DNA of 47,959 bases from Myxococcaceae bacterium (GCA_004173515.1 SECN01000018.1:1-47959), one strand, 5' to 3'. Positions 8,199 through 16,562 are shown, counted from the first letter of the stretch. A program made the numbers and translations. Notes: generated by a model not told the origin, from the letters alone.

Positions 8199-9145
8199 CG
8201 TCGATGCTCGCGCACCCGCTGCCGCCGGAAGTCCCCGCGCTGCCCGCGCTGCCCTCGGCGGCGGGGGCCTACCGCTGGTTCTACGCGGACGTCACCGCGG
8301 GGGACTACAGCGCGGTGTGCATCTTCATGCTGGGCTCGCTCTTCTCGCCGCGCTACTCGGTGGCGGCGCGGCGCGGAGGCCTCCCCGTGGAGCACAGCGC
8401 GGTGAACTTCGCGCTCTACCACCGGGGCGTGCGCCGGCTGTGGGTGCTCAGTGAATACCCGCGCGCGGAGGTGCAGGGGCCGGGGAGGCTGCGCATCGGC
8501 CGCTCCACGCTCACCCACGCGAAGGACGGCACGGTGCGCATGGACGTGGACGACGGGACGGCGCCGTGGGGCCGCCCGGTGCGCGCCAGCCTGACGCTCC
8601 GGCCGCTGACGCCCCGGGGCGAGGAGATGCAGTTGATGCCGGGGCTGCCGCACTACTGGCAGGCGCTGGCGCCGCGCTCGGAGGCCCGGCTGGAGGTGTC
8701 CTCGCTGGACGTGGCCGCCGACGGCATGGGCTACCACGACACCAACCACGGCCAGGAGCTGCTGGGTGACCGGCTGTCCGGGTGGCACTGGGCGCGCACG
8801 CACCACCAGACCCACACGGTGGTGGACTACCACCTGCCGGATGGCGTGGCCCCGCTGCGCCTGATGGCGGGCCCGTCCGGCGTGGTGTGCGAGCGCGGTC
8901 CTCACGCCGTGGCCCGGCCCACGAACATCACCGGCTGGGGGCTGCGGGTTCCTTCCCACCTGCACGCGGGCAACGAGGTGGTGGGCGCGCCGCGCCTGCT
9001 GGAGTCGTCGCCCTTCTACGCGCGGCTGGAGTCGCGGCGGGGCGCGCTGGACACGATGGGCGAGGTGGCGGACTTCCGCCGCTTCCACTCGCCCTTCATC
9101 CGCTGGATGGCGCACTTCCGCACGCGCGTGGAGCGGACGGCATGA
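8195..9145 (+). CDS. crtC: Carotenoid 1,2-hydratase CrtC
   Basis: The 316-residue protein resembles CrtC hydroxyneurosporene synthases: an N-terminal YRWFYADVTAGDYSAVCIFM segment and later GMGYHDTNHGQ and LSGWHWARTH, where acidic and His residues cluster at the hydration site. It adds water to the psi-end group of acyclic or monocyclic carotenes, giving the 1'-hydroxyl needed for the glucosides typical of myxobacteria. It overlaps both neighbours by 4 bp (ATGA). Confidence 0.85.
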   Translation: MTSMLAHPLPPEVPALPALPSAAGAYRWFYADVTAGDYSAVCIFMLGSLFSPRYSVAARRGGLPVEHSAVNFALYHRGVRRLWVLSEYPRAEVQGPGRLRIGRSTLTHAKDGTVRMDVDDGTAPWGRPVRASLTLRPLTPRGEEMQLMPGLPHYWQALAPRSEARLEVSSLDVAADGMGYHDTNHGQELLGDRLSGWHWARTHHQTHTVVDYHLPDGVAPLRLMAGPSGVVCERGPHAVARPTNITGWGLRVPSHLHAGNEVVGAPRLLESSPFYARLESRRGALDTMGEVADFRRFHSPFIRWMAHFRTRVERTA

Positions 9146-10260
9146 ACGCGCTGGCTCTCATCGCGCTCGGGTGGGCGGGGATGGCGGGGGGCTTCAGCGC
9201 GGTGGCGCTCGGAAGGCTGCTGCGCCGTGCGCCCGTCGCGCCAGCGCGAGCCCTTCCGTCCGTGCTGCTGCTGCGCCCGGTGGATGCGCCCACGCCGCAG
9301 GAGCTGGAGAACCTGGCGCGCCCCATCGACTACGCGGGCGAGCTGGAGCAGGTGGTGCTGTCGCCCTACCGGCCCCGGCTGGCCGAAAGCCTCCGGTGGC
9401 TGCCGAGCGATCCGCTCACCCCCAACCGCAAGGTGGGGCACCTGCTCTACGCGCTGGACACGTGGGACACGCGCGGCCGGGTGGTGCTCGCGGTGGACGC
9501 GGACGTGGCGGTGACGGGGGCGCTGGTGGAGGGGCTGGCCGCCCCGCTGGTGGCGGGCGCCGCGCTGAGCACCGCCGCCCCCACGCCCGTGGGCGCGAGG
9601 GATGCCTCGGGACGTGCCATGGCGGGCCTCCTGCGCTACACGCACCACAGCTTCCGCGCGCTGCACGCGATGAGCGCGGGTGCGCAGGCGGTGTGTGGCA
9701 AGGCGCTCGGGTTGTCCGTAAGGGCGGTGGAGGAGCTGCGTGGCTTGTCGGACCACATCGGCGAGGACCTGGAGCTGGCGAAGCGGCTGCACGCGCGAGG
9801 GCTGGACGTGGCGCTGAGCTCCGCACCCGCATGGGTGCCCATGGCGTCCAAGACGGCCTGGCGCGCGCCGCTGGAGCGCTTCACGCGGTGGATGCAGGTG
9901 CTCGCGAGCCACCGGCCGGGGCTGTACCCCACGGTGCCGCTGCTCTTCACGCCCACCGTGCCGCTGGTGCTGCTGGCCGCCGTGCTGGGCGAGCCCCGGG
10001 TGTGGCTGGCGGTGGCGGCGCTCATCGCCGTGCGCACGCTCCTGTCGCTGCGGCTCGCCGTGCTGAGCCGCGTGCCCGGCGAGTCGAGCAGGGGCCACGC
10101 GCTGACGGACTGGCTCCTGGGCGAGGTGCTGTTGCTGATGGCCTTCGGGGCTTCATTGAAGCGGCAGGGAACGGTCACGTGGCGCGGACACACGTACGCG
10201 CTCCACGCGGGAGGGCGCATGGTGCGGGTGGCGTCGCAGTGGAGTGGAGGCCCGGGATGA
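9142..10260 (+). CDS. Membrane glycosyltransferase, probable carotenoid glucosyltransferase
   Basis: The 372-residue protein has an N-terminal hydrophobic segment (about 3-25), a GT-A catalytic core and C-terminal hydrophobic stretches (about 262-310 and 320-350). The core resembles GT21/HpnI-type ceramide glucosyltransferases: VVLAVDADVAV (D119, D121 for metal/UDP-sugar), HIGEDLELAKRL (E208-D209, the likely base) and a degenerate QxxRW at RFTRW (246-250). Its place between crtC and crtYc corresponds to orf6 of the M. xanthus operon. Inferred role: transfer of a hexose to the hydroxyl made by CrtC. It is not homologous in layout to the classic CrtX. Confidence 0.65.
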   Translation: MNALALIALGWAGMAGGFSAVALGRLLRRAPVAPARALPSVLLLRPVDAPTPQELENLARPIDYAGELEQVVLSPYRPRLAESLRWLPSDPLTPNRKVGHLLYALDTWDTRGRVVLAVDADVAVTGALVEGLAAPLVAGAALSTAAPTPVGARDASGRAMAGLLRYTHHSFRALHAMSAGAQAVCGKALGLSVRAVEELRGLSDHIGEDLELAKRLHARGLDVALSSAPAWVPMASKTAWRAPLERFTRWMQVLASHRPGLYPTVPLLFTPTVPLVLLAAVLGEPRVWLAVAALIAVRTLLSLRLAVLSRVPGESSRGHALTDWLLGEVLLLMAFGASLKRQGTVTWRGHTYALHAGGRMVRVASQWSGGPG

Positions 10261-10643
10261 CCTACGCGCGCTTCCTGGGCTTGTTCGTGGTGCTGCCCAT
10301 CCTGCTCCTCGCCGTGCGCTACCGCCGCACGCTGTCGTGGAAGGGGCTGGCGCCCATGGGCGTGTTGCTCGTGGTCGTCTACGCGACGACGTCGCCGTGG
10401 GACAACATGGCGGTGAAGTGGGGCCTGTGGGGCTTCGACCCGGAGCGCATCTGGGGCGTGAAGCTGGGCTACCTGCCGCTGGAGGAGTACCTCTTCTTCG
10501 GACTCCAGACGCTGCTCGTGGGCCTGTGGGCCCGGGCCCGGCTGGAGCGGGTGCTGGCCCGGAAGCCGGGGGCCCAGGCGTCCGAGGACCCACGGGCCGT
10601 CCGCGTCGAGCGGCCCCTGGGCCCGCGTGAGGTGTCGCCATGA
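10257..10643 (+). CDS. crtYc: Lycopene cyclase subunit CrtYc
   Basis: The product has 128 residues, about three membrane segments and the hallmark LPLEEYLFFGLQT of heterodimeric lycopene cyclases. It works only with CrtYd, encoded next, to close the beta-ionone ring on lycopene-type substrates. The C-terminal 25 residues are charged and probably cytoplasmic. The ATGA overlap with the glycosyltransferase gene and the overlap with crtYd suggest coupled translation and equal stoichiometry. Confidence 0.88.
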   Translation: MTYARFLGLFVVLPILLLAVRYRRTLSWKGLAPMGVLLVVVYATTSPWDNMAVKWGLWGFDPERIWGVKLGYLPLEEYLFFGLQTLLVGLWARARLERVLARKPGAQASEDPRAVRVERPLGPREVSP

Positions 10644-10987
10644 TGGAGACGCGCTGGGCGTATCTCATCCACCTGCTGGCGTGGACGTTGCCGGTGATTG
10701 CCATTCAACTGGCCCTGTTGGTGAGCCATTACAAGGAGCGCTCCGGCGAGGTGCTGCGCGCGGTGCTGCCGCCAGCGCTGGTGGTGGGTGTGTACCTGTC
10801 CATCGCGGACCACCTGGCCATCTCCACCGGCATCTGGAACTTCGGCGCGGGGCGCCACGTGGGCGTGTACGTGGGCGCGGTGCCATTGGAGGAGGTGCTC
10901 TTCTTCCTGATTACGAGCGTGCTGGTGTCGCTGGGGCTCGCGCTGTTCACGGCGCTGCTGCGCCTCAAGGAGGCGCGGACGTCTTGA
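10640..10987 (+). CDS. crtYd: Lycopene cyclase subunit CrtYd
   Basis: The 115-residue integral membrane protein has three to four predicted segments and VPLEEVLFFLITS, the twin of the PLEEYLFF motif of CrtYc. Two adjacent ATGs (10640 and 10643) are possible starts; the first makes the ATGA overlap with crtYc. Together the subunits equal one half each of the fused cyclases seen in fungi. The protein ends at a TTGA overlap with the acyltransferase gene. Confidence 0.88.
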   Translation: MMETRWAYLIHLLAWTLPVIAIQLALLVSHYKERSGEVLRAVLPPALVVGVYLSIADHLAISTGIWNFGAGRHVGVYVGAVPLEEVLFFLITSVLVSLGLALFTALLRLKEARTS

Positions 10988-11661
10988 TTCGCGCGGCCAA
11001 GGGTGGGCCCTTCGGGTGGGCGGTGGACCGGTACATCGGGTGGAAGGTCCGCTCGACGTTCCGGGGCATGTGGGTGCGCGGCGAGCTGCCCGCCGACGGC
11101 GTGGGCCGGCTCATCTACCTGAACCACTGCAACTGGTGGGACGGCTTCGTGCTGCACCAGCTCTGCCAGGTGGCGGGCTGGGATGGCTATTGCCTGATGG
11201 ACGAGGAGAACCTGCGCCGCTATCCCTTCCACACGAAGATGGGCGCGTTCAGCATCCGCAAGCAGGACGCGATGTCATCCCTGTCCTCGCTTCGGTACGC
11301 GAAGGAACTGCTGCGCAGGCCGAGCGCCGCCGTGTGTGTCTTTCCGGAAGGGGAGCACCGGCCCTTCGGCGCCCTCCCGCTGAAGCTGGAGCGCGGCGTG
11401 GAGCTGTTAGCGAAGGCGGCGAAGGCGGAGTGCGTGCCCATCGCCATCCGCTACGCCTTCTTCGAGCATGAGCGACCGGACGTGTTGCTGGAGGTGGGCA
11501 CGCCGCACGAGGCCGGCCCGCTGTCGCGCTTCCAGGGCGGACTGGAGTCGGTGGTGCGCAAGGTGTCGCAGGCGACGGACCTGGAGGGCTTCACGCGCAA
11601 GGTGGCGGGGGCGCGCGGCGTGGCGGAGCGCTGGGACTCGGCGCGGGGCCTGGGCCGATGA
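10984..11661 (+). CDS. PlsC-like acyltransferase, probable carotenoid glucoside acyltransferase
   Basis: The 225-residue protein has the NHx4D catalytic motif as NHCNWWD near residue 42 and the substrate motif FPEGEHRP near residue 120, so it belongs to the LPLAT/PlsC superfamily. It has no clear membrane segment and is probably peripheral. Start is taken as TTG at 10984, which forms a TTGA overlap with crtYd in line with its neighbours; no ATG lies close by. It corresponds to orf9 of the M. xanthus locus. Myxobacterial carotenoids are fatty-acid esters of glucosides, so acylation of the sugar is the likely job (inference). Confidence 0.7.
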   Translation: MIRAAKGGPFGWAVDRYIGWKVRSTFRGMWVRGELPADGVGRLIYLNHCNWWDGFVLHQLCQVAGWDGYCLMDEENLRRYPFHTKMGAFSIRKQDAMSSLSSLRYAKELLRRPSAAVCVFPEGEHRPFGALPLKLERGVELLAKAAKAECVPIAIRYAFFEHERPDVLLEVGTPHEAGPLSRFQGGLESVVRKVSQATDLEGFTRKVAGARGVAERWDSARGLGR

Positions 11662-12518
11662 GCCTGCGCATCCGCACCATCGCCCGGCTCACCGGCATCC
11701 GTGAGGCCACGCTGCGCGCCTGGGAGCGCCGGTATGGCTTTCCGCGCCCGGAGCGCAGCGAGAACAACTACCGCGTCTATTCGCGCGACGAAGTGGAGGC
11801 CGTGCGCCGGGTGGCGAAGTTGATGGAGGGCGGCCTGTCGGTGAGCGAGGCCATCGCCCAGGTGCGCGCTTCCCCCGCGCAGCCTGTCCGGCAGGACTCG
11901 CGGCTGATGGAGCGCTTCTGGGCAGCGGTGATGGTGCTGGACGCGGACGCGGCGGACGCGGTGCTGGAGGAGGCCGGGGAGGAGCTGGACGCCACGGCTT
12001 TCTGCGACACGTTCCTGATTCCGTTGCTCCGGGAGATGGCGTCGCGCCTGGACGTGGCGCGCGAGCACCTGGCCTCCGCGCTGGTGCGGCAGCGGCTGCG
12101 CCTGTTGCTGGCGGGCATGGTGAGCGTGAGCGACGGGCCCCGGGGGCTCCTGGCCTGTCCGGCGGGGGACCACCATGAGGGAGGGCTGCTCGCGCTGGGG
12201 GTGCACTTGAAGGCGCGGGGCTGGCGGGTGACGTTGCTGGGGGCGGACACGCCCGCGGAGGCGTTGCACGGAGCCTGCGCGCAGGTGCGGCCGGACGTGG
12301 TGGCGTTGTCGTTCGTGCGCCGTCGGGAAGCGCAGGACTTCCTCACGGTGTTGTCGGAGTCGTTGCAGGCCTGCGCTTCCGTGCCGATGGTGGTGGGCGG
12401 GCCGGGTGCGCGAGAGCACCTGAAGACCCTCTTCACCCTGGGCGCTCAGTACGCGGAGTCCGCGGAGGAGCTGATCGCCATCTGGCAGCAGGTGAGGAGC
12501 GCCCAGAACCGACCGTGA
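11658..12518 (+). CDS. carA: Transcriptional repressor CarA (MerR-type HTH plus B12-binding domain)
   Basis: The 286-residue protein has an N-terminal MerR-type winged helix (residues 1-70, RAWERRYGFPRPER, NNYRVYSRDE), a helical B12-capping region (85-150) and a Rossmann-like cobalamin domain (163-280) with DHHEGG at 171-176, a D-x-H-x-x-G version of the B12 signature. In M. xanthus CarA binds the carB operator in the dark and is removed by the antirepressor CarS. Compared with CarH next door, the Wx9EH motif that caps adenosylcobalamin is altered: Glu126 stands where CarH has Trp, while EH (136-137) is kept. It overlaps the acyltransferase gene by 4 bp. Confidence 0.9.
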   Translation: MSLRIRTIARLTGIREATLRAWERRYGFPRPERSENNYRVYSRDEVEAVRRVAKLMEGGLSVSEAIAQVRASPAQPVRQDSRLMERFWAAVMVLDADAADAVLEEAGEELDATAFCDTFLIPLLREMASRLDVAREHLASALVRQRLRLLLAGMVSVSDGPRGLLACPAGDHHEGGLLALGVHLKARGWRVTLLGADTPAEALHGACAQVRPDVVALSFVRRREAQDFLTVLSESLQACASVPMVVGGPGAREHLKTLFTLGAQYAESAEELIAIWQQVRSAQNRP

Positions 12519-12528
12519 TTCACACACC

Positions 12529-13434
12529 ATGGCTGAGCGCACCTATCGCATCCATATCGCCGCGGAGCTGTCCGGGGTCCGCGTGGAGCTCATCCGGGCC
12601 TGGGAGCGCCGCTACGGGGTGCTCGTCCCGGAGCGCACGCCAGCGGGTTACCGCGTCTACACCGACCGCGACGTCGCGCTGCTCAAGCGGCTCAAGGGGC
12701 TGACGGACGAAGGCGTGGCCATCCGCGAGGCGGCGAAGCTGGTGCCCCAGTTGATGGCGGAGCTGGACGCTGGGCCAGCGCCGGCCCGGGAGGCGAAGAG
12801 CCCCGTCGGCGGAGTCACGCAGCCGGAGTCATGGCGCGCATCGGTGATGGCGGCGGCGGAAGCGTATGACCAGCCGCGCGTCTCCCGCATCCTGGACCAG
12901 GTGTTGTCGGCCCTGCCGCCCCTGCGCGCGTTCGAGGACGTGCTCGTACCGGTGCAGCGCGAGGTGGGCGAGCGCTGGCACGCGGGGACGCTGTCGGTGG
13001 CGCAGGAGCATCTGGTGACACAGGTGGTGCGCGAGCGATTGGTGAGCCTGCTGCACGGCGCGCCGGAGGGAGGGCGCAGGCACGCGGTGCTGGCGTGCTT
13101 CCCGGAGGAGGAACACGAGCTGGGCCTCCTGGGAGCGGCGCTGCGGCTGCGATACGCGGGCGTGCGGGTGACGCTGCTGGGACAGCGCGTGCCGGCGGAA
13201 GGGCTGGGGGAGACGGTGGCGCGGGCGCGGCCGGACGTGGTGGGCCTGTCGGCGGTGACGAACCGGGGCGCCACGGTGTTCGAGGACGTGCTCCGGCGCT
13301 TGCGTGAGGCATTGCCGAAGGAGCTGCCTGTCTGGGTGGGCGGGCCGGCGGCCCAGGCGCACGCGGATGTCTGCGAGCGCCTGGGCGTGAAGCTGTTCCT
13401 GCGGGAGGACGACTGGACGCGGCTGACGGATTGA
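12529..13434 (+). CDS. carH: B12-dependent photoreceptor repressor CarH
   Basis: The 301-residue paralogue of CarA has a MerR-type HTH at 1-75 (IRAWERRYGV, AGYRVYTDRD), the complete Wx9EH cap motif (W150, H151, E160-H161) and the cobalamin lower-ligand motif EEHELG (E194-x-H196-x-x-G199). By homology it binds adenosylcobalamin, tetramerises and represses the operon in the dark; light breaks the Co-C bond and releases DNA. It is the last gene of the operon, 10 bp after carA, so both repressors are autoregulated from the same promoter. It converges with the next gene, 19 bp away. Confidence 0.92.
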   Translation: MAERTYRIHIAAELSGVRVELIRAWERRYGVLVPERTPAGYRVYTDRDVALLKRLKGLTDEGVAIREAAKLVPQLMAELDAGPAPAREAKSPVGGVTQPESWRASVMAAAEAYDQPRVSRILDQVLSALPPLRAFEDVLVPVQREVGERWHAGTLSVAQEHLVTQVVRERLVSLLHGAPEGGRRHAVLACFPEEEHELGLLGAALRLRYAGVRVTLLGQRVPAEGLGETVARARPDVVGLSAVTNRGATVFEDVLRRLREALPKELPVWVGGPAAQAHADVCERLGVKLFLREDDWTRLTD

Positions 13435-13453
13435 AGGTCAGCCGTGGGAATTG

Positions 13454-13921
13454 CTACTGGCAGAGCGGAGGCAGTTGGTTGGCCACCGCGATCACTCCCT
13501 GGAGTTGATCGAGCACGATGGGCAGGCCGCTCGCTGGGGCTGACGGGATGGAAGCCAGACCGGAGGTGATGCTCCCCAACTGGGTGAGAATGCTTCCCAA
13601 TCCACTGTTGATGCTGCTGAGGTCCGTGCCAAGCGCCGACGGCAACAGCGGCAACGTCGCCAGATTGGACTGGGCAACCGTCGGGAGGGCATTGGTGACG
13701 CTCGATACCGCGTTGAGAATCTGCAACAGGTTGAGGGTCGCGGCGGCAGTGGACGTGTCCACGAAGGCCGTCTGCGTGGCAGCCAGCGCGTTCAGCGCCG
13801 CGGTGATGGCGAGACCCGCGGTGGAGTTCACGTTCACGCACTGCGCCTTGGCGGCGGTGGGCGCGAGGGTGAGGAACGTCGCGACGAGGACGGCGGAAAT
13901 CCAATTCATTCGGAGGGTCAT
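13454..13921 (-). CDS. Small secreted Ala/Leu/Ser-rich protein
   Basis: Not recognised. The 155-residue product starts with a signal peptide (MTLRMNWISAVLVATFLTL, cleavage near AKA-QC). The mature part is rich in A, L, S, T and I, has almost no charged residues, and shows an imperfect SxLxxLxS/G pattern towards the end (LSSINSGLGSILTQLGSI). It has one Cys near the mature N-terminus and one at the last-but-one residue, so a terminal disulfide is possible. Start at 13921 follows GGAAGGAAG at a good distance; the ATG at 13909 is the alternative. Likely secreted or periplasmic; function unknown. Confidence 0.65.
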   Translation of the reverse strand: MTLRMNWISAVLVATFLTLAPTAAKAQCVNVNSTAGLAITAALNALAATQTAFVDTSTAAATLNLLQILNAVSSVTNALPTVAQSNLATLPLLPSALGTDLSSINSGLGSILTQLGSITSGLASIPSAPASGLPIVLDQLQGVIAVANQLPPLCQ

Positions 13922-14252
13922 TGGGGGCTTCCTTCCGCTGGAAGGCGGACCACGCCACGTCCTCCGGCGACTGCGGGACGCGGTTCCACCCGCCAGCGAA
14001 TCGCTGGTGGGGAGGTGTTTGCCATTGTTCGAGAGGTTGGTGCCGGAGGGTTGGGAAAGACTGCCTTCGGTCCCATGTAACGTCAATCAATGGCAGACCT
14101 TGGGGCAGGTCGCTGTCTCATGGGGGACGCGGGTGTTGGACCCTCCATACAATGCCTGTTTCCCACGGCGGCATTGTTCCACACCTGCTGGTGGCGGGCA
14201 GCCGCCGTTCCCCGTCTTTCAGTGGCTGCCTGTCTGGCGTTGATGTCTGGGT
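13922..14252. other. Intergenic region upstream of the small secreted gene
   Basis: I see no gene in these 331 bases; frames on both strands lack ribosome-binding sites and recognisable protein features. The stretch contains the leader and promoter of the secreted-protein gene (minus strand) and the 3' flank of the DUF2252 gene. It is less GC-rich than the flanks, particularly 14080-14180. An inverted repeat at 13993-14007 is listed separately. Confidence 0.5.
13993..14007. promoter_or_regulatory. Perfect inverted repeat, possible operator
   Basis: CCAGCGA and TCGCTGG flank a single A. The site lies about 72-86 bp upstream of the start codon of the small secreted protein, where an operator or activator site could sit. 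No cognate regulator is evident. Confidence 0.35.
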
Positions 14253-15728
14253 TCAGCCCGTCAACGCTTCAGCGGCCTTCGCCTGGGCGTCGATGAAACG
14301 CCCATAGTCTTCGTCCACCTGGTCCGAATAATTACAGGCGAACTCCGCGATGGCTTCGTCGAAGTGGTCGCTGCTGCCCAGGTAACCCGCGATGAGCGCG
14401 GCATCCCCGGTGCGCGCATGGGCCCGGGCCAGGGTCGCGCCGCACGCGTCCGCGTAGTCCAGGAACACAGGCGAATCCATCTTCTCCGCGTCCAGCGAGC
14501 CCTTCATGTCGCGCAACTGGCGCACATAGAAGGCGCCCATGCCCTCCACTTCCGTCCATCCGAGGAAGAGGTCGGAGAAGGCCTGCATGCGTCGCTGGCC
14601 CACCACCACGCGCTCACCCGCGCTGCCGAACTCACTGGGGCCCAGGTAGGGCTCCAGCACGGAGGCCTTGGCTTCCTTGAGCTGCAACACCAGCGGATCA
14701 TTCCCTCCATTGCCTTCACACAGGACGACATAGGCTTGCAGTCCCACGCTGCCCACACCCACGACCTTGAAACCCCACTCCTTGCGCTGGTAGCGCAGAC
14801 ACAGGTCGCGCACCGCGCCGTCCAGGGACGCCAGGTAGCCCACGGTGAGCTGTTTGATGCGCCGCTCCAGCTCCGCGGATGAAACATCCATCTTCACCGC
14901 CGTGAGCGGGAAGAGCAGGGGCGGCTGGTAGGCCAGATGGCGTTGTCCATTGCGCTCCACGGTGAGCTTCTCCACCGCGTGCGCGCTGGTGCGCATCCTG
15001 GCCTTCTCGACGGCTTCCGCCGCGAGCTTCGCGGTGTCCTCGGATGGGGAGTGTTGCAACTGTTTCGCGTCCACACGGAGCGACCACACCTCCAGCAGGT
15101 TCTTGGTGGTCAGCTCGCGCATCATCCGGCGGTAGGACTCCACGGCCTTGCGCGCGGCCTTCCTGCCGCAGCGGCCGCCCAATCCGTTCTGTTTCGCCGC
15201 CACGACGAAGCTGGCGGCCAGGCGCTTCACGTCCCATTCGAACGGGCCGGGGAGCGTCTCGTCGAAGTCGTTGAGGTCGAAGATGAGGTTGCGCTCGGGC
15301 GTGCCGAACAGACCGAAGTTGCTCAGGTGCGCATCGCCGCAGATCTGACTGCGCAGGCCGCTGTGGGGCGTGTGGGCCAGGTCGCGCGCCATGGCGAAGG
15401 GCGTGCCTCGCAGGAAGGCGAACGGGGACTCCGACATGCGCTCGTGCCGCACGGGCACCAGCCAGGGCAGCCGGGTGGCGTCGGATTCCTTCAACTGCGC
15501 CAGCGGGTCGCGTCCCCGGAACGGCTTCCACGTGGCGTGGCTGCTGCGCGGGCAGCGCTTGCGCAGGGCCCGGCCGGCGTCCATGCGTTCGTCCACGCTG
15601 CGGAAGTCCACCTCGTGCAGCCGGGAGGGCTTGAGCTTCCTGGGTGGGCGACGAACGCGCTGCTGCTTCTGGGTGGACACGAGGGGAACCTTCGCGGCTC
15701 CCAGCTCCGATGTACCGTCCGCATCCAT
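14253..15728 (-). CDS. DUF2252 family protein
   Basis: The 491-residue protein belongs to the DUF2252 family, which is distantly related to aminoglycoside-phosphotransferase-like kinases. Signature blocks: PFAFLRG, ICGDAHLSNFG (the kinase-like HxxN loop), IFDLNDFDET (the DxD-like metal motif), WDVKRLAASF and VVGVGSVG. The first 45 residues are basic and low-complexity (VRRPPRKLKPSR). No signal peptide. Start at 15728 has GAGGAGT upstream. Substrate and role of this family are not known. Confidence 0.82.
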   Translation of the reverse strand: MDADGTSELGAAKVPLVSTQKQQRVRRPPRKLKPSRLHEVDFRSVDERMDAGRALRKRCPRSSHATWKPFRGRDPLAQLKESDATRLPWLVPVRHERMSESPFAFLRGTPFAMARDLAHTPHSGLRSQICGDAHLSNFGLFGTPERNLIFDLNDFDETLPGPFEWDVKRLAASFVVAAKQNGLGGRCGRKAARKAVESYRRMMRELTTKNLLEVWSLRVDAKQLQHSPSEDTAKLAAEAVEKARMRTSAHAVEKLTVERNGQRHLAYQPPLLFPLTAVKMDVSSAELERRIKQLTVGYLASLDGAVRDLCLRYQRKEWGFKVVGVGSVGLQAYVVLCEGNGGNDPLVLQLKEAKASVLEPYLGPSEFGSAGERVVVGQRRMQAFSDLFLGWTEVEGMGAFYVRQLRDMKGSLDAEKMDSPVFLDYADACGATLARAHARTGDAALIAGYLGSSDHFDEAIAEFACNYSDQVDEDYGRFIDAQAKAAEALTG

Positions 15729-15908
15729 GGGGTGTGTGACTCCTCGGCGCGAAGGTGGGGGCGCCGGGGTCGGACGGGAAGCGTCCCGCGCTGGAAAATC
15801 ATGCTGGCCGGAGGGCGGACGGGCACGGAGTGTTCACCGCTGGGCGGGGGCCACGGATGGTGTGAGGCCCCATCATTCGCGGTGCGCCGGGGAGAACGCC
15901 GGTGGGTC

Positions 15909-16379
15909 TCAGGCTTCTTCGTCGGGCAGGAGCGTGAGCAGAAGCGCGTCGTCGGGACCCAGCGGGCGCCATCCGGAAGGAGGCGGATGTGCGAGGAGTT
16001 CCATCATGATCCGCCTTGCGCGTTCTTGATGCGCTTCAGGGGTGTAGGAAATCCAGCCACTGAGTGCCTTGGCGACCGCGAAGCGATTCGCGTCGTCCAG
16101 TACGGCGGGCCATCCAAGGGGGAGGTCCTGGGACAACATGCGCACAAGCACATCGCGCTCGAAGCGTGTGACCTGCTTTCGCTGTTCCGCTTCGGCGAGC
16201 AACCCGCTCAACACCTGGATCCCTGCGATGTCGTCCTTGCCAAGCTCTTCAGCCAGCGCCACCAGCGATGCGGTGGGGCGGGTCGTGGCGAAAGCGGTGA
16301 GCGAAGCGAAGCCCCGCTCGCGGACCCGTTCATGCAGGCGAACCTTCCAGTTACCCAGCCAGGAACGGCCGTCGGTCAT
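15909..16379 (-). CDS. Hypothetical protein, all-helical
   Basis: Not recognised. The 156-residue product is soluble, acidic, and looks mainly helical (TASLVALAEELGKDDIAGIQVL, FERDVLVRMLSQDLP), with a WRPLGPDDALLLTLLPDEEA C-terminus. No signal peptide or cysteines. Start at 16379 follows AGGGGAAG. It is divergent from the pseudokinase gene with 183 bp between, an AT-richer stretch that probably carries both promoters. Confidence 0.6.
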   Translation of the reverse strand: MTDGRSWLGNWKVRLHERVRERGFASLTAFATTRPTASLVALAEELGKDDIAGIQVLSGLLAEAEQRKQVTRFERDVLVRMLSQDLPLGWPAVLDDANRFAVAKALSGWISYTPEAHQERARRIMMELLAHPPPSGWRPLGPDDALLLTLLPDEEA

Positions 16380-16562
16380 GGTCTTCCCCTGCGAGTGGAG
16401 TCCCGCTCATCCAATCCTGATCGCGAGAAAGGCGCCAGGGGCGTCGCCGGCACCTTTTGTAAGGAAGGTCTTTCAGGTTTCATGAAGTAGACTTTTTGGG
16501 TTCAATAGGTCAAGACTTCGCGTGCGGTGCCATCGCGCTCATCTTCCTGCCCCCGAGGAGTC

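Noticed and set aside
16440..16500. Possible terminator with a TTTTT tract before the pseudokinase gene
   Set aside because: No plus-strand gene ends upstream and the stem pairing (GTCT...AGAC) is short; more likely part of the divergent promoter region.
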